Source of the DNA: Tetracentron sinense
Taxonomy: Eukaryota > Streptophyta > Magnoliopsida > Trochodendrales > Trochodendraceae
Assembly (NCBI GenBank): GCA_015143295.1
Contig: CM026562.1
Span: 9,700,041-9,764,040 of the forward strand
Direction of reading: 5' to 3'
DNA length: 64,000 bases
Position numbers and translations under genes: made by a program. Positions 44,301 to 56,600 of this stretch are shown in pieces. Numbering within the stretch: position 1 is the stretch's first letter; every line of letters starts with the position of its first letter. The notes under the pieces were generated by a model. That model did no database searches, had not been told where the DNA came from, and saw only the letters and a list, made by a program, of their open reading frames with translations.

Positions 44301-47020
44301 TGTATTTCAATATATCCTAAGTGTTGGAGTTGGTTTTGAGTGATTCCAATGCCGTTTGCCCGATTTTGGCACCGAGGAGGCCAGAATTTATGTTTGTCAA
44401 GTATACTATGACCTAAACCAACAACCTTCCACCAAATCCAAACCGGGGGTCGGATTTCAATCCCTTTTCTTCTATCGCATATATTTCAATATATCCTAAG
44501 TGTTGAAGTTGGTTTGGAGCAATTCGGAGGCCATTTGCCCGATTTGGGCACCGAGAAGGCCGGAATCCATGTTTGTAAAATATACTATGGCGTAAACCTA
44601 CAACCTTCCACCAACTCCAAACTGGGGTTCGGATTTGGATCTCATTCTTTCTAACGCCTGTATTTTAATATATCCTAAGTGTTGGAGTTGGTTTCGAGCG
44701 GTTCCAAGGCCATTTGCCCGATTTGGGCACCGGGAAGACCGGAATCCATGTTTCTCGATTATACTATGGCCTAAACCTACAACCTTTCACCAAATCCAAA
44801 CCGGGGGTTGGATTTCGATCTCATTTCTTCTAACACATGTATTTCAATATATCATAAGTGTTGGAGTTGGTTTCAAGCGATTCCGTGGCCGTTTGCCCAA
44901 TTTAGGCCTCGAGAAGGCCAGAATCCATGTTTCTCAAGTATACTATGGCCTAAACCTTCAACCAAATCCAAAACGGGATTTGGATTTTGATTCCATTTTT
45001 TCTAATGCATGTATTTCAATATATCCTAAGTATTGGAGTTGGTTTCGAGCGATTCCGAGGCTGTTTGCCCGATTTTGGCACCAAGAAGGTCGGAATCCAT
45101 GTTTGTTAAGTATACTATGGCTTAAACCTACAACCTTCCACCAAAGCAAAACCGGGGGTTGAATTTCGATCCCGTTTCTTCTAACATATGTATTTCAATA
45201 TATCCTAAGTGTTAGAGTTGGTTTCGAGTGATTCTGAGGTCATTTGCCTGATTTGGACACGGAGAAGGCCAGAATCCAAGTTTGTCAAGTATACTATGGC
45301 CTAAACCTACAACCTTCCACCAAATCCAAACCGTGGGTTGGATTTCGATCCCGTTCCTTCTAACGCATGTATTTCAATATATCCTAAGTGTTGGAGTTGG
45401 TTTTGAGTGATTCCAAGGCCGTTTGCCCGATTTTGGCACCGAGAAGACCGGAATTTATGTTTGTCAAGTATACTATAGCCTAAACCTACAACCTTCCACC
45501 AAATCCAAACCGGGGATCGGATTTCAATCCCGTTTCTTCTATCGCATATATTTCAATATATACTAAGTGTTGGAGTTGGTTTGGAGCAATTCGGAGGCCA
45601 TTTGCCCGATTTGAGCACCAAGAAGGCCGGAATCCATGTTTATAAAATATACTATGGCGTAAACCTACAACCTTCCACCAACTCCAAACCGGAGGTCTGA
45701 TTTTGATCTCATTCCTTCTAACGCCTGTATTTTAATATATCCTAAGTGTTGGAGTTGGTTTCGAGCGGTTCCAAGGCCTATTTACCCGATTTGGGCACCG
45801 GGAAGACCGGAATCCATGTTTCTCAATTATACTATGGCCTAAACCTACAACCTTCCACCAAACTGGGGCTCGGATTTCGATCTCGTTTCTTCTAACACAT
45901 GTATTTCAATATATCATAAGTGTTGGAGTTGGTTTCGAGCGATTCCGTGGCCGTTTACCCAATTTAGGCCTCGAGATGGCCGGAATCCATGTTTCTCAAG
46001 TATACTATGGCCTAAACCTTCAACCAAATCCAAAACGGGGTTTGGATTTCGATTCCATTTTTTGTAATGCATGTATTTCAATATATACTAAGTATTGGAG
46101 TTGGTTTCGAGCGATTCCAAGGCCGTTTGCCTGATTTGGGCACTGAGAAGGTCAGAATCCATGTTTCTCAAGTATAATATGGCCTAAACCTACAACCTTT
46201 CACCAAATTCAAACCGAGTGTCAGATTTCAATCCCGTTTCTTCTAACATGTGTATTTCCATATATCCTAAGTTTTGGAGCTGGTTTGGAGCGATTCAAAG
46301 GCCATTTGCCCGATTTGGGCACCGAGAAGGCCGGAATCCATGTTTGTCAAGTATACTATGGCCTAAACCTACAAGCTTCCACCAAATCCAAACCGGAGGT
46401 CGAATTTAGATACCGTTTCTTCTAACGCATGATTTTCAATATATCCTATGTGTTAGGATTGGGTTCGAACGATTCCGAGGCCGTTTGCCCGATTTGGATA
46501 CCGAGAAGGTCGGAATCTATGTTTCTCAAGTATACTATGACCAAAACCTACAACCTTCCACCAAATCCAAACCGGGGGTCGAATTTTGATTCATTTTCTT
46601 GTAACACATGTATTTCAATATATCCTAAGTGTTGGAGTTGGATTCGAGGGATTCCGAGGCCGTTTGCCCAATTTGGGCACCAAGAAGGCCGGAATCCATG
46701 TTTGTCAAGTTTAATATGGCCTAAACCTATAACCTTCCACCAAATCCAAACCGGGGGTTGGATTTTGATCCCGTTTTTTCTAACACGTCTATTTTAATAT
46801 ATCCTAATTATTGGAGTTGGTTTCAAGCAATTCCGATGCCGGTTGCCCGATTTGGGCACCGAGAAGGCCGGAATCCATGTTTATCAAGTATGCTATAGCC
46901 TAAACCTAGAACCTTCCACCAATTCCAAACCAAGGGTCGGATTTTGATCCCGTTTCTTCTAAAGCATGTATTTCAATATATACTAAGTGTTGGAGTTGGT
47001 TTCGAGCGATTCCGAGGTCA
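41371..47020. repeat. 179-bp satellite array, about 31-32 units
   Basis: Landmark TCCTAAGTGTTGGAGTTGGT occurs at 41461, 41640, 41820, 41999, 42178, 42357, 42536, 42714, 42893 and so on to 46981, a 178-180 bp period. Each unit also has CCTAAACCTACAACCTTCCA, a TTTGCCCGATTTGGGCACCG word and TTCAATATA. Units differ by substitutions and rare short deletions (about 44955 and 45860). The period is not a multiple of three, so the reading frames it yields, all alike in composition, are by-products. Groups of 6-7 units are themselves duplicated. Confidence 0.95.
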
Positions 47021-47044
47021 TTAAGATAGAAGCCTTGAAATTTG

Positions 47045-47715
47045 AGGTTCTTTCTTTACCATAGAAGATTGAAAATTATCGGATCTTTCTTATTTATTAT
47101 CCATAGAATCAGTACCCATTTATAAAAGACATTTGCACAATTTTTTTTTATCACTTCCACCAAAGACAAACCGGGGTCAATAATTCTTTATGATGCATAA
47201 GACATCTATCTTCAACTAATTTTAGAGCTACATTCAGAGTAGGTATGTGGAAGTCAGGTTGTTTGAGAGGAGAATTATAGCTCAGAGAAATCTTTACCTC
47301 CCCTTAGGGAGAGGAAGCAATCTTCAAGATTATATACAATAAAGGTGATGGTGTTTTGGATTTAACATGAAGGACTGGAACAATTTGTGAGATTGTACAC
47401 ATCTCGGAGGCATCTGCTGATTTTGATGTTTGCTTCCTCACCCTTGGGAGAGGTGAAGAATTCTTTGAATGGTAATTCTGCACTCAAATGACCTAACTTC
47501 CACATACCTAGTCTCTGATACCTGTTCTAGTGTTAGTTTAGGTTAAATGGAAATTGCATCATACAAAATTATTGAGCCCAGTTTTTCTTTGATGAAGCTG
47601 ATGAAAGAATTGTGCGAATCTTTTTTTAAAAATGGGAACTGATTCTACAGATAACAAACAAGAAGATCAAAAGGTTATTTTTCCAATCTTTTACGGGGAA
47701 GAAAAACTGGGCATT
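47045..47715. repeat. 670-bp imperfect inverted repeat
   Basis: GAATCAGTACCCATTTATAA near 47110 pairs with the reverse complement of AAAATGGGAACTGATTCTAC near 47630. GTAGGTATGTGGAAGTCAGG near 47240 pairs with CTAACTTCCACATACCTAGT near 47495. Arms are about 300 bp with gaps around a centre near 47375. It may be a foldback element or a source of double-stranded RNA; no target duplication was defined. Confidence 0.6.
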
Positions 47716-47865
47716 CAAAAGTGAGGTTCATCCATCACTAACATACTACATAACTCATAAAAGTGAGTTATAAACTTCACTAACCCACCCACCCACTAGT
47801 CCACCACCACTAATACCACTACTACCACAACCAAATACATGCCCACGGAAAACAATTATATATAA

Positions 47866-48196
47866 GAGCATTCCTAGCAGCCTCACCAAAATAACCAAAT
47901 GGCAAAAAAGTACTAAAAACTCTCTTCAGCAGTCTCACCAAAACTCAGCAAAATAAAGATTTGGGTTTGGTGAGTGTACAGTAACTCACCAAATTTGGTG
48001 AGTTACTGTACACTCACCAAAGCTAAAATTTATCTTTTCCTCCTTTTTGTGGGCCCACACAAATAATAAAATAAAGGTTTCTCTCTCCCTTCCTTTATTG
48101 TTGGAAGTGTTTTAAAAAAGTGGCTCACCAAGATAACTTTTTGTGAGTTTTGGCTATTTTGGTGAGTAAAATTTGGTGAGGCTACTAGGAATGCTC
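47866..48196. mobile_element. 331-bp MITE with TAA target duplication
   Basis: Ends GAGCATTCCTAGCAGCCTCA and, inverted, GAGCATTCCTAGTAGCCTCA. TAA flanks both sides (47863-47865 and 48197-48199). A 3-bp TWA duplication fits PIF/Harbinger (Tourist-like) MITEs. The centre holds a perfect 56-bp palindrome. Confidence 0.8.
47966..48021. repeat. perfect 56-bp palindrome
   Basis: Two 28-bp halves, each running from TTTGGTGAG to CTCACCAAA, are exact reverse complements with no spacer. The GGTGAG word also occurs near both ends of the surrounding MITE. Confidence 0.95.
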
Positions 48197-48239
48197 TAAT
48201 GCAGTTAAAAATAGGAAATAAAACTTTCAAAATTAACAT

Positions 48240-50215
48240 TTACCTACTCAAACGCGTGTGGTGCTGTCGAAGGCTCACCTAAATGTTGTTCGTGGTGTAT
48301 TTGAGTAAATAAATTATTCAAGATCACATTATTAAAAATGTTTAATTAATGTCGGTTAGATTATATACCTACCCCTGCCCCTGTAATACCCGGTCGAGCA
48401 GCAACTGAATCCTATCGAGCTGAGCTTGTTCGGACGCCTTTTGTGCTCTCGTATCTGCGAGCTGATCCCTTAGCATCTGGGTCTCAGCAGTTCCTAAAGC
48501 AGAACTGGCATGGCTCGACGATCATGACCAGCCTAACTGGGTGGCGGTTGGGCCTAATCCAAGACCACGTATTCTCCTAGGATGCTCAGGCGGCTTGACC
48601 TGGGAGAATACATCATCTCGCACCGTGCTGTCCTACAACCCAATTGGTAGCTATGCTAGGAGCTCCCTACAAACAATTGGAAACAGTTGTTGGATGTTGC
48701 AAATGTTAAAAAATTTAGTATTTCAGATTATGGATTATTCCAATTTCAAAAGATTACTAACCATCAACTCTCCAACCTCCTCGTTGACTAGTGCACCACT
48801 CGTATTTTGGTGTGTGGCGATTAACACCTCTGCACACCTCGAGGCTGTCTAGGTCGGGCTTGCCTTTTTCTGTGACAGTTTCAATAATGACAACATAAAC
48901 CAGTCAACATAACTTTTTAACATTTGATAGTTGCCAAATTAAAACCATGTTTCTTTGAACATACCATCCTGTCTCTCACGTGAGCGAAGCTCTTCGACCC
49001 AGAAGTGTGCACCACCTTATGCTTTTCCCGATTTGCTTTATTTTAAGCACTTCTTTTCTGTAAAATTGAAATTTATTACCGATTAGAATGGAGAAGTGAC
49101 ATAATTGAAGTCTTTTACCTATTATAATAAAGAGCTTAATCAAGATATTCCATCCCCGTCTCGGAGAACCAATAATCGACGAGGCCATGCCACTGGCTCA
49201 CTGGAATATCTGGGGGGGGGGGGCATCTGGCATAGATGGCCGCCGGTCCAAGCTCCGGGTCCATGTATTTCAATTTCAACTTCCCCTTACAGTCTCTCCA
49301 CTTATGCTCGAGGGAAGTGAAGACATAATGCTCTTGGGTAGGCGGGACCTGGAACTTTTCCTGGATCACATTGTTAATTGATTTATTTTTCAACTAATAT
49401 AACGAACACTACATAATCAAAAACTAATAATAAAAGACATGCATATTTTTTGCGTATTACCTGGACTAGAAGCCAAGCACGTGCCTTTTTTCACGACCTT
49501 AATCCTTCCTCCCGGTAATGACCGTGCGGCACTCGATAACTTGACCCTTCAAGACCGAGTAAGCCTTTCTCTCAACACTCTCAAGACAAGATCTCAAAGG
49601 AACAAGAAAACTCAAGAGACTTTACTCACTCTTCTTATTACTCAAGGATGCTTACAATTGTTTGGATGCCCACAAATGAAGGGGTCCTTCCCTTTTATAG
49701 GCTCTAAGGGAGGACTCTAGGCTTCTAGAACCCCTCTAGTTCTAGAGTATTCTCCCACCTCCCCTTGAGGATTTTTCTAGATAGTTTCTACACACTCTCC
49801 TTCTTCTAGAGATTTCCTATACAGTATCTATACATGTATCCTTATACTTCTACTGTATAAATACCAATCTTCCATACTATACGTACAATCTTGGTGCTTC
49901 ATGAAATGTCTGAGTAAGTGGGTTTTGACACTTTGCCTTGGCGTCGATGTTCCTCCAACCGGCATCAAAGCGGAAAATGTGCTGGTCACGGGCTAGAGTA
50001 CCCAAAAACTGACCTAACTTCTTACCACCCTCCCCTACGGGCTGGGCAAGATCGTCAATCTCAACATCCTTCTTCTCCCCCGGTTGGAGACCGTGCATAC
50101 GCAGCATCTTGGTATGGCCTCGGGTCCTAATAGGCTTGAGTGCAGGTGCAGAGGACTCGGCATGTGGTGGCGACCCAACAGGTCCTATAGGATCCATCTG
50201 AAAAAGAACATGCAA
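48240..50215 (-). pseudogene. TNP1-like CACTA protein (Transposase_24 type), broken
   Basis: The second protein of CACTA elements, thought to bind subterminal repeats. From ATG at 50215: a Pro/Ala-rich start, then RTRGHTKMLRMHGLQPGEKK, DDLAQPVGEGGKKLGQFLGT and FRFDAGWRNIDAKAK up to 49931. A solo LTR (49491-49930) interrupts here, and ARAWLLVQ resumes at its other side. A GT-AG intron lies at 49361-49460. The next exon reads EKFQVPPTQEHYVFTSLEHK, KWRDCKGKLKLKYMDPE and QWHGLVDYWFSETG. Later exons are decayed: AHFWVEELRSRER near 49000 with stops, LVNEEVGELM near 48780 with a frameshift, DVFSQVKPPEHPRRIRGLG near 48580, and a Gln-rich coil (LADTRAQKASEQAQLDRIQL) near 48430. The family is plant Ptta/En/Spm transposase-like; assignment from motifs only. 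Confidence 0.75.
49491..49930 (-). mobile_element. 440-bp solo LTR inside the TNP1-like exon
   Basis: On the - strand it starts TGTCAAAACCCACTTACTC and ends GGATTAAGGTCGTGA, a gypsy-like ending that lacks the final CA. CTTTG follows at 49931 and CTTTT precedes it, an imperfect 5-bp target duplication. CCTATAAAAGGG at about 49690 is its TATA box on the same strand. Removing it rejoins KAK and ARAW in frame. Confidence 0.7.
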
Positions 50216-50790
50216 ATAAACAACCCATTAAAGGAAATTTCATACTTTGAGAGTTTAAACACATAAAAATATTTGCATTTCGCCATTAACATGTAAATAA
50301 ACAACTCATTAAAGGAAATTTCATAATTAGAGAGTTTCAACACATAAAATTATAGGATCTTTCACCATTAGCATAGAAATAAACAATGAATTTAAGGAAA
50401 TTTCATACTTACAGAGTGTAAACACATAAAAGTATCTAGATTGGAACATTTACATGCAAATAAACAACTCATTAAAGGAAATTTCATACTTAGAAAGTTT
50501 AAACACATAAAAATATTTGCATTATGCCATTAACATGCAAATAAACAACCAATTAAAAGAAATTTCATACTTAGAGAGTTTAAACACATAAAAATATTTG
50601 CATTACACCATTAACATGCAAATAAACAACCAATTAAAGGAAATTTCATACTTAGAGAGTTTTAACACATACAATTATCTGGATTTCACCATTGATATGC
50701 AAATAAACAACTCATTAAAGGAAATTTCATACTTAGAGAGTTTAATCGTATAAAAATATTTTTATTTCATCATTAACATGCAAATAAACA
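50205..50790. repeat. 81-bp tandem repeat, about 7 copies
   Basis: AATAAACAA recurs at 50215, 50296, 50378, 50459, 50540, 50621, 50702 and 50783. Each unit has CATGCAAATAAACAACTCAT, GGAAATTTCATACTTAGAGA and TTTAAACACATAAAA. It lies between the TNP1-like and TNP2 genes of the CACTA element, so it is intergenic. Confidence 0.95.
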
Positions 50791-50918
50791 ATCCATAGCA
50801 TCGGTCTTTAAAAAATAACTTCGTTTACCTCCGTGATTGGATTAAACTTACATTGTTTCTATTTGTATATGTTGGTACATATTAGTCATTTCTATCTGTT
50901 TCATTGTTATAGTCCAAC

Positions 50919-51510
50919 TCAACTCGTCATCACTAGATTCGGTCGAAGGAGCTTGCTGGAGTTGTACTTGAGGGGGGCATTAACAATTATTCCGATAATC
51001 CCTAATCTCACCAAACCGACACCTCCATCATCGTCATGTTCAATGAAATCTAAATGTTGGTCATCGAATGGTTCGTTTTCTCTGAATGCGTTATCGTTCA
51101 CACTAGATTCTTCATTCATGTCAAAGAAGTCTCTTGGTTTTGTCTTGATGACAGCATGCCAATCTGGGTCAGAAGGATCTTCTACGTAAAATACCTGCTC
51201 TGCCTGATATGCCATAACATATGGTTCATAAGACATAGTGTGTGTCGGGAGCAGGTGTTTAAAGTTTACAAGCGTAAACCCATTCACATCAATCTTTATT
51301 CCTCTACTCTGTGACATCACATCAACCCAGTCCCACTTAAACAATACAAATTTTAGGCTTTCTGAATATGTCAATTACACAACATTGTTTAAGTGGCCAT
51401 AGTAGGTTATATCTTCTGTAATGGGAATCCTATCCCTAGAAGATGCATAACAAGGAGTCGTTGCAGTGACCGTAACACCACTATTTTGACTCCTACGTCC
51501 ATGCTCTTTA
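50919..51510 (-). pseudogene. TNP2 transposase, C-terminal part
   Basis: Continuation of the transposase interrupted by the copia element. From 51510 it reads EHGRRSQNSGVTVTATTPCY, DITYYGHLNNVV, a stop (TAA near 51373), then FVLFKWDWVDVMSQSRGIKI, GFTLVNFKHLL and QAEQVFYVEDPSDPDWH, VIKTKPRDFFDM. This is the DUF4216-like C-terminal region of TNP2. The final 40 residues are acidic then variable, ending at 50919. The stop shows the gene is dead apart from the insertion. Confidence 0.88.
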
Positions 51511-53642
51511 TGAAAGTATGTCTCTTTTTAATTTTAGAAAAACAGTTCTTGGAGGGCATACATCAAATCCCAAGATCTGACTAAGATTCTAACTGATTTT
51601 AATTCAATGAAGTTAGAAATCACAATAACCTTTGCGACTTTGAAATTGTTAAGTCAATTCCAAGATAGAATGCTAAAATGGCAAAACATCACAAGCGTCA
51701 ACTCTCCTTTGCAATCCACATGGACGTTCTTTTTCTTTAAAGCTTTCTCTAATGGAAGCTAATGGCCCTTCCAAATTTCTAGCCCTAAGATCTTGAATAA
51801 AAGATCCAATCTTTTATCTTCAAGATAGGTTCTTGATCTTCTTCTTGATATTCAAAAGCTAGAACTCAAGAGAACAAGAAAAGGGGGAATAGGGGGCTGA
51901 TCATACACCTTTGAAAGGAGAGGGGAAGGCGTGAAATTGAGGGAGGAGAGGGATTCCAAAATCTGGAATTTTTATTGTGTCCAACAATATGGATGTCCAC
52001 CCCTATATATAGATCCATCTTGGATCTTATCCTTATCCTAATCCTATTAGGATACCCTCAATTTGTTTCCTATTTGATTTCTCCATAATTAATTAGGATT
52101 AATCAAAATAGAAACTAATCTTATCTATTAGTGTCCAACTAATCTTGTCCTTATCCTAATCTAATTAGGATTCTTTGATTAGTAAGAAACTAATAGAATC
52201 ATTGTCCAACACAGAATCTTTAATTAATAACTAACTAACTAACCTTATCCAATATGGATATTAGTTATTAGAAACTAATTAAATAATAACCATTATTATT
52301 ACCTCCATGAAGTGGGCATCCCACCCTAGGTGGGCCCCACTCCACACGCCCCTAATGGGTTCTAAACCCTTTTGGTCACTTTACTTATTCTTTTAAAATA
52401 TTCCCCAATGGGTCCTACCCATTTGGTTTTTCACATCTAATGTGATTCCACCTTTTAGAGCTTCACTTATAGTGATTACTTAGAGAAATTAATTAATTTA
52501 ATAAATAATTAAATTAAATACTTTAAGAAAGTCCTTGTGTGTGGGAGCTAAATGGATCTCCTATTTCCGGTTGTGGGACCAAGTACTCAACCTTTTGGTT
52601 AAAGCATTGTTACTAGAAAACGCCTTTCCTATACTCCATTAGGATTATTGAATGTCATCTATATCCCTAGACTTCCACTAATCACAATTAATGTCCATTA
52701 ACACAATGTGATTAACCTCCAGAAGATAGAGAATTACTTGCAAGTATTTCTATCTCAAGATTTGTTTACAGATGTGTCCCTCCACTTCCAATATTGTTAT
52801 AAGTTTACGGGACAATATCTAATACTGCCTTTAATCCCTGGCTTATATTGAGAACCCATTGTCTTTTGATACTTTTAGAAATTCTTTAAAAGAAATAATA
52901 ATAATAGTTACATATCTTTTATAGAGAAAATAAATTCCTCGATAAAACCATTTCATCGATAAATACTAGCACTGGGTTTTTCAAGTCCGGTTTTGACAAG
53001 TATCAACTCAATATTATTTACTCTGTAAGAGTAGTGGAATCCTTGTTGAGTGTACACACACTTCTTCCAGTACAGCGTACATAACCCAACGAGCCCGTAT
53101 TTAATCTGGTGTGTTGGATATTGACGATTGGCTACATCAAAGTTACATAGGCAAATATTAGAGAAGATGTCGACCTCTCAAGTTAAGGACAATCTGTTAA
53201 ATGGACTACCCTAAATATAAAGAGAGTATATTTGTAAGGGTATCCACTAAGCAATTATGTTGCAATATAAGTACTTCTTACTTATATCCACATCTTACTC
53301 AAGAGACCCTTCTCTCAATGATTGAGATTCACCACTCCATCATATGGAATTAACAATGTGTAAGTTATTAAGAATACATTGTCTAGATGTGTCCTGATTA
53401 ACTTAAAACAATTTTAGGTCTACAAGGAACCGGAAAAACCATATCTCCTTAGCAATCAGTTATTAACTAATTGGATGGTTTTCCTAAAATGTTACCTAAG
53501 GGACAAAGTAGTCTCATCCAATGAGATACTTTTGATATATTACCCAATGTAGAAGACAATGTGTGAATGTAAAGTATGCATTTATTGATTAAATAGATAA
53601 ATACAATTCCAGAATGGCTTTCATAGGCATATGTGTCTAACA
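51511..53642 (-). repeat. 3' LTR of the copia element
   Basis: On the - strand it starts TGTTAGACACATATGCC next to the purine tract and ends CATACTTTCA. It contains TCTATATATAGG near 52008, a possible TATA box, and a GC-rich GGGTGGGATGCCCACTTC region near 52320. Matches 59581-61717 along its full length. Confidence 0.93.
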
Positions 53643-53655
53643 ATCTCCCACTTGC
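53643..53655 (-). other. polypurine tract of the copia element
   Basis: Reads AAGTGGGAGAT on the - strand directly before the LTR start. It would prime plus-strand synthesis. Confidence 0.75.
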
Positions 53656-53663
53656 ACTCAAAG

Positions 53664-56600
53664 CTAATCTCCTATGTATCTAATACCCATCGACTCTAGA
53701 TGTTTCTCAAACACCTTCTGAGGTAGTGCTTTAATAAATGGGTCCACAATGTTATCCACTGACTCAATCTTGGATAACACAATGTCTCCTCTCTTGATAA
53801 TGTTTCGAATCAAATGGAATCTCCTTTCAATGTGCTTTATCATCTGATGTGCTCTAGGCTCTATAGCTTGAGTTACAGCACCACAATTATCACAATAAAG
53901 TGTGATAGGAGATTCAATCAAGGAGACAACACCAAGTTCAAGAATGAACTTCTTTATCCACACTACTTCCTTTAGAGTATCACATGCAGCAACTTATTCA
54001 TCTTCAGTTATTGAGTCAGTAGTTGTTGATTGGTTGCAACTCCTCCAACTAAATGCTCATTTCCCAAGAGTAAAGACAAATCCTGAGGTGGACTTTCTAT
54101 CATTAACATCTGCCTGAAAATCTGAATTTTTGTAACCTACAACAGTCAGATCTTCTCCACTGTAAACCAAACAGTGGTGCATTATCCTCCTCAAATACTT
54201 GAAAATGTGCTTAACTGCTGTCCAATGCTCAGGACCCGGATCTGATTGATATCTACACACGATACTCACTGCGTGACAAATATCAGGTCTTGTGCACAAC
54301 ATAGCATAATGAGACTTTTTACTGCAGATGTATATGGGATATGACTCATCTTCTCTCTTTCATCATCAGTCTTTGGAGACTTTGATTTGGAGAGATTAAT
54401 TCCATGCCTACAGGGTAAAAACCCTTTCTTGGAATTTTCCATGCTATATTTGCGCAAGATCTTATCAATGTAATTGACTTGGGACAATCCCAACATCCTT
54501 TTCTTTCGATCTCTAAATAATTTAAGACCAAGAATATAGGATGCCCCACTGAGGTCTTTCATTGCAAAATTACATGACAACCAGATTTTAACCATTGATA
54601 ACATTCCTACATCATTCTCAATGAGTAGAATATCATCTATATAAAGAACTAGGAAAGTTATTGCACTCCCACTGTCCTTCTTGTACACAATCCATGTTTT
54701 GTTGAAAACCAAACGATTTGATTGATTCATCAAAACGGATATTCCAACTCCGAGAAGCTTGCTTAAGGCCATAAATGGATTTTATCAATTTACAGATTTT
54801 ATTATTTTGGCCATGGAGTTCAAAACCTTTGAGCTGGTCCATATAAATATCCTCTTGAATGTTTCCATTCAAGAAAGTGATTTTGACATCCATCTGCCTT
54901 ATCTCATAATCATAAAAGGCTGCAATTGATAACATAATTTTGATGGACTTTAGCATTGCTACTGGTGAAAAGGTTTCCTCATAGTCGATACCAGCTCTTT
55001 GACTATACCCTTTCACCACAAGCCTTGCTTTAAAGGTCTACCTTTCCATCGGATCTACGTTTCCTCTTGTAAATTCATTTACACCCAATAGGTCTAATTC
55101 CCTTAGGCTTTTCAACCAGGGTCCAGACACCATTCGAGTACATGGAGTCCATTTCAGATTCCATGGCCTTAGTCTAATTATCAGAATCAATATCAATATT
55201 ACTTCTTGATAAGTGTAAGGATCATCATCTAAGGAATCCGATTCCATAGAATATACCTCATGCTGATAAGACAATATATCTGGAGGTCGACTGATCCTTG
55301 TACTTCTCCTGGGCTATTGTGTATTTAAAGGTTCAATTAAGATGAGATTAACCATGGTCACTTTATCCTGACTTTGCTCCTCAAGATCAATTTTAAGTCC
55401 ATATTTTCTATTGAGGATCATATCATTTTCTAGAAAAATGGCATTCCTACTTACAAACACCTTTTGTTCGCTAGGATTATAGAAATAATATCCAAGAGTT
55501 TCTTTTGGGTATCCTATGAATAGGCACTTCTCAATCCTACTTTCCAACTTGCCGAAGTTCTGCTTTCGCACATGAACTGGACAACCCCATATCATGACAT
55601 GCTTCAGACTAGGCTTTCGCCTATTCTATAGCTCAAATGGAGTTTTGGGAACAGACTTAGAAGGTAATTTATTTAATAGATAGATTGCAGTCTCTAATGC
55701 ATATCCCCAAGAAGTTACTGGCAAATCAGTATTATTCATCATTGAACGAACCATATCCAATAGGGTTTAATTTCTTCTTTCTGAAACACCATTAAGCTGG
55801 GGTGTTCCTAGGGAAGTCCATTGGGATAAAATTTCATTATCTCTAAGATAATCCATGAACTCATTCGAGATGTACTGTCCTCCTCAATCGGATCTGAGAA
55901 TTTTAATACATTTACCTGATTGCTTTTCTAATTCATTCCGGAATTCTTTGAACTTTTCAAAAGATTCCGACTTGTGCTTCATTAGATATATGAAACCAAA
56001 TCTTGAAAAATCAGTTGTGAATGTAATGAAGTAGACAAAGCCACCTTTGGCTAAATGATTCATGGGTCCACATACATCAGTGTCAATTAATTCCAATATA
56101 CTTGTGGCTCTCATAGGTTTGCTTGTAAATGGTCTTTTGGTCATTTTACCTTGCAAACAAGGTTCACAAGTTGGATAAAGTTCAAAATGTAAATGGTTTA
56201 AAGGACCATCCTTTACCAATCTGTTAAGCCTATCCAAATTGATATGGCCTAATCTGAGATGCCATAAGTATGCTGGATTCACAGATTCTCTACCTCTTTT
56301 CTGAGGTGTCACACTGGTGGACTCTTTATCCTCAATGTCATTTACAGAATTTCTTACAGGATCAAGATAGTAAAGACCATTAGACAATGTGCCGGAAATA
56401 ATAAAACTATTATTGTATTTGATAACTACATTAGTATCAAAATTCACTTAATAACCATTAAAGATTAAACTAGAAATAGAAATCAAATTTCTACGCATGT
56501 CTGGCACATACAAGCAGTCTTTTAAAACTAAGATCATATTAAAAGAAAATTTTAAAATATTAGTCCCGATGGCGATCACAGCAACATTTGTTTCCGTTCC

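Noticed and set aside
41681..46797. Many reading frames of 60-176 codons with similar wording (WSWFRAIPRPFARFGH and alike)
   Set aside because: They arise from the 179-bp satellite, whose period is not a multiple of three. They shift frame at each unit, have no start context and no family match.
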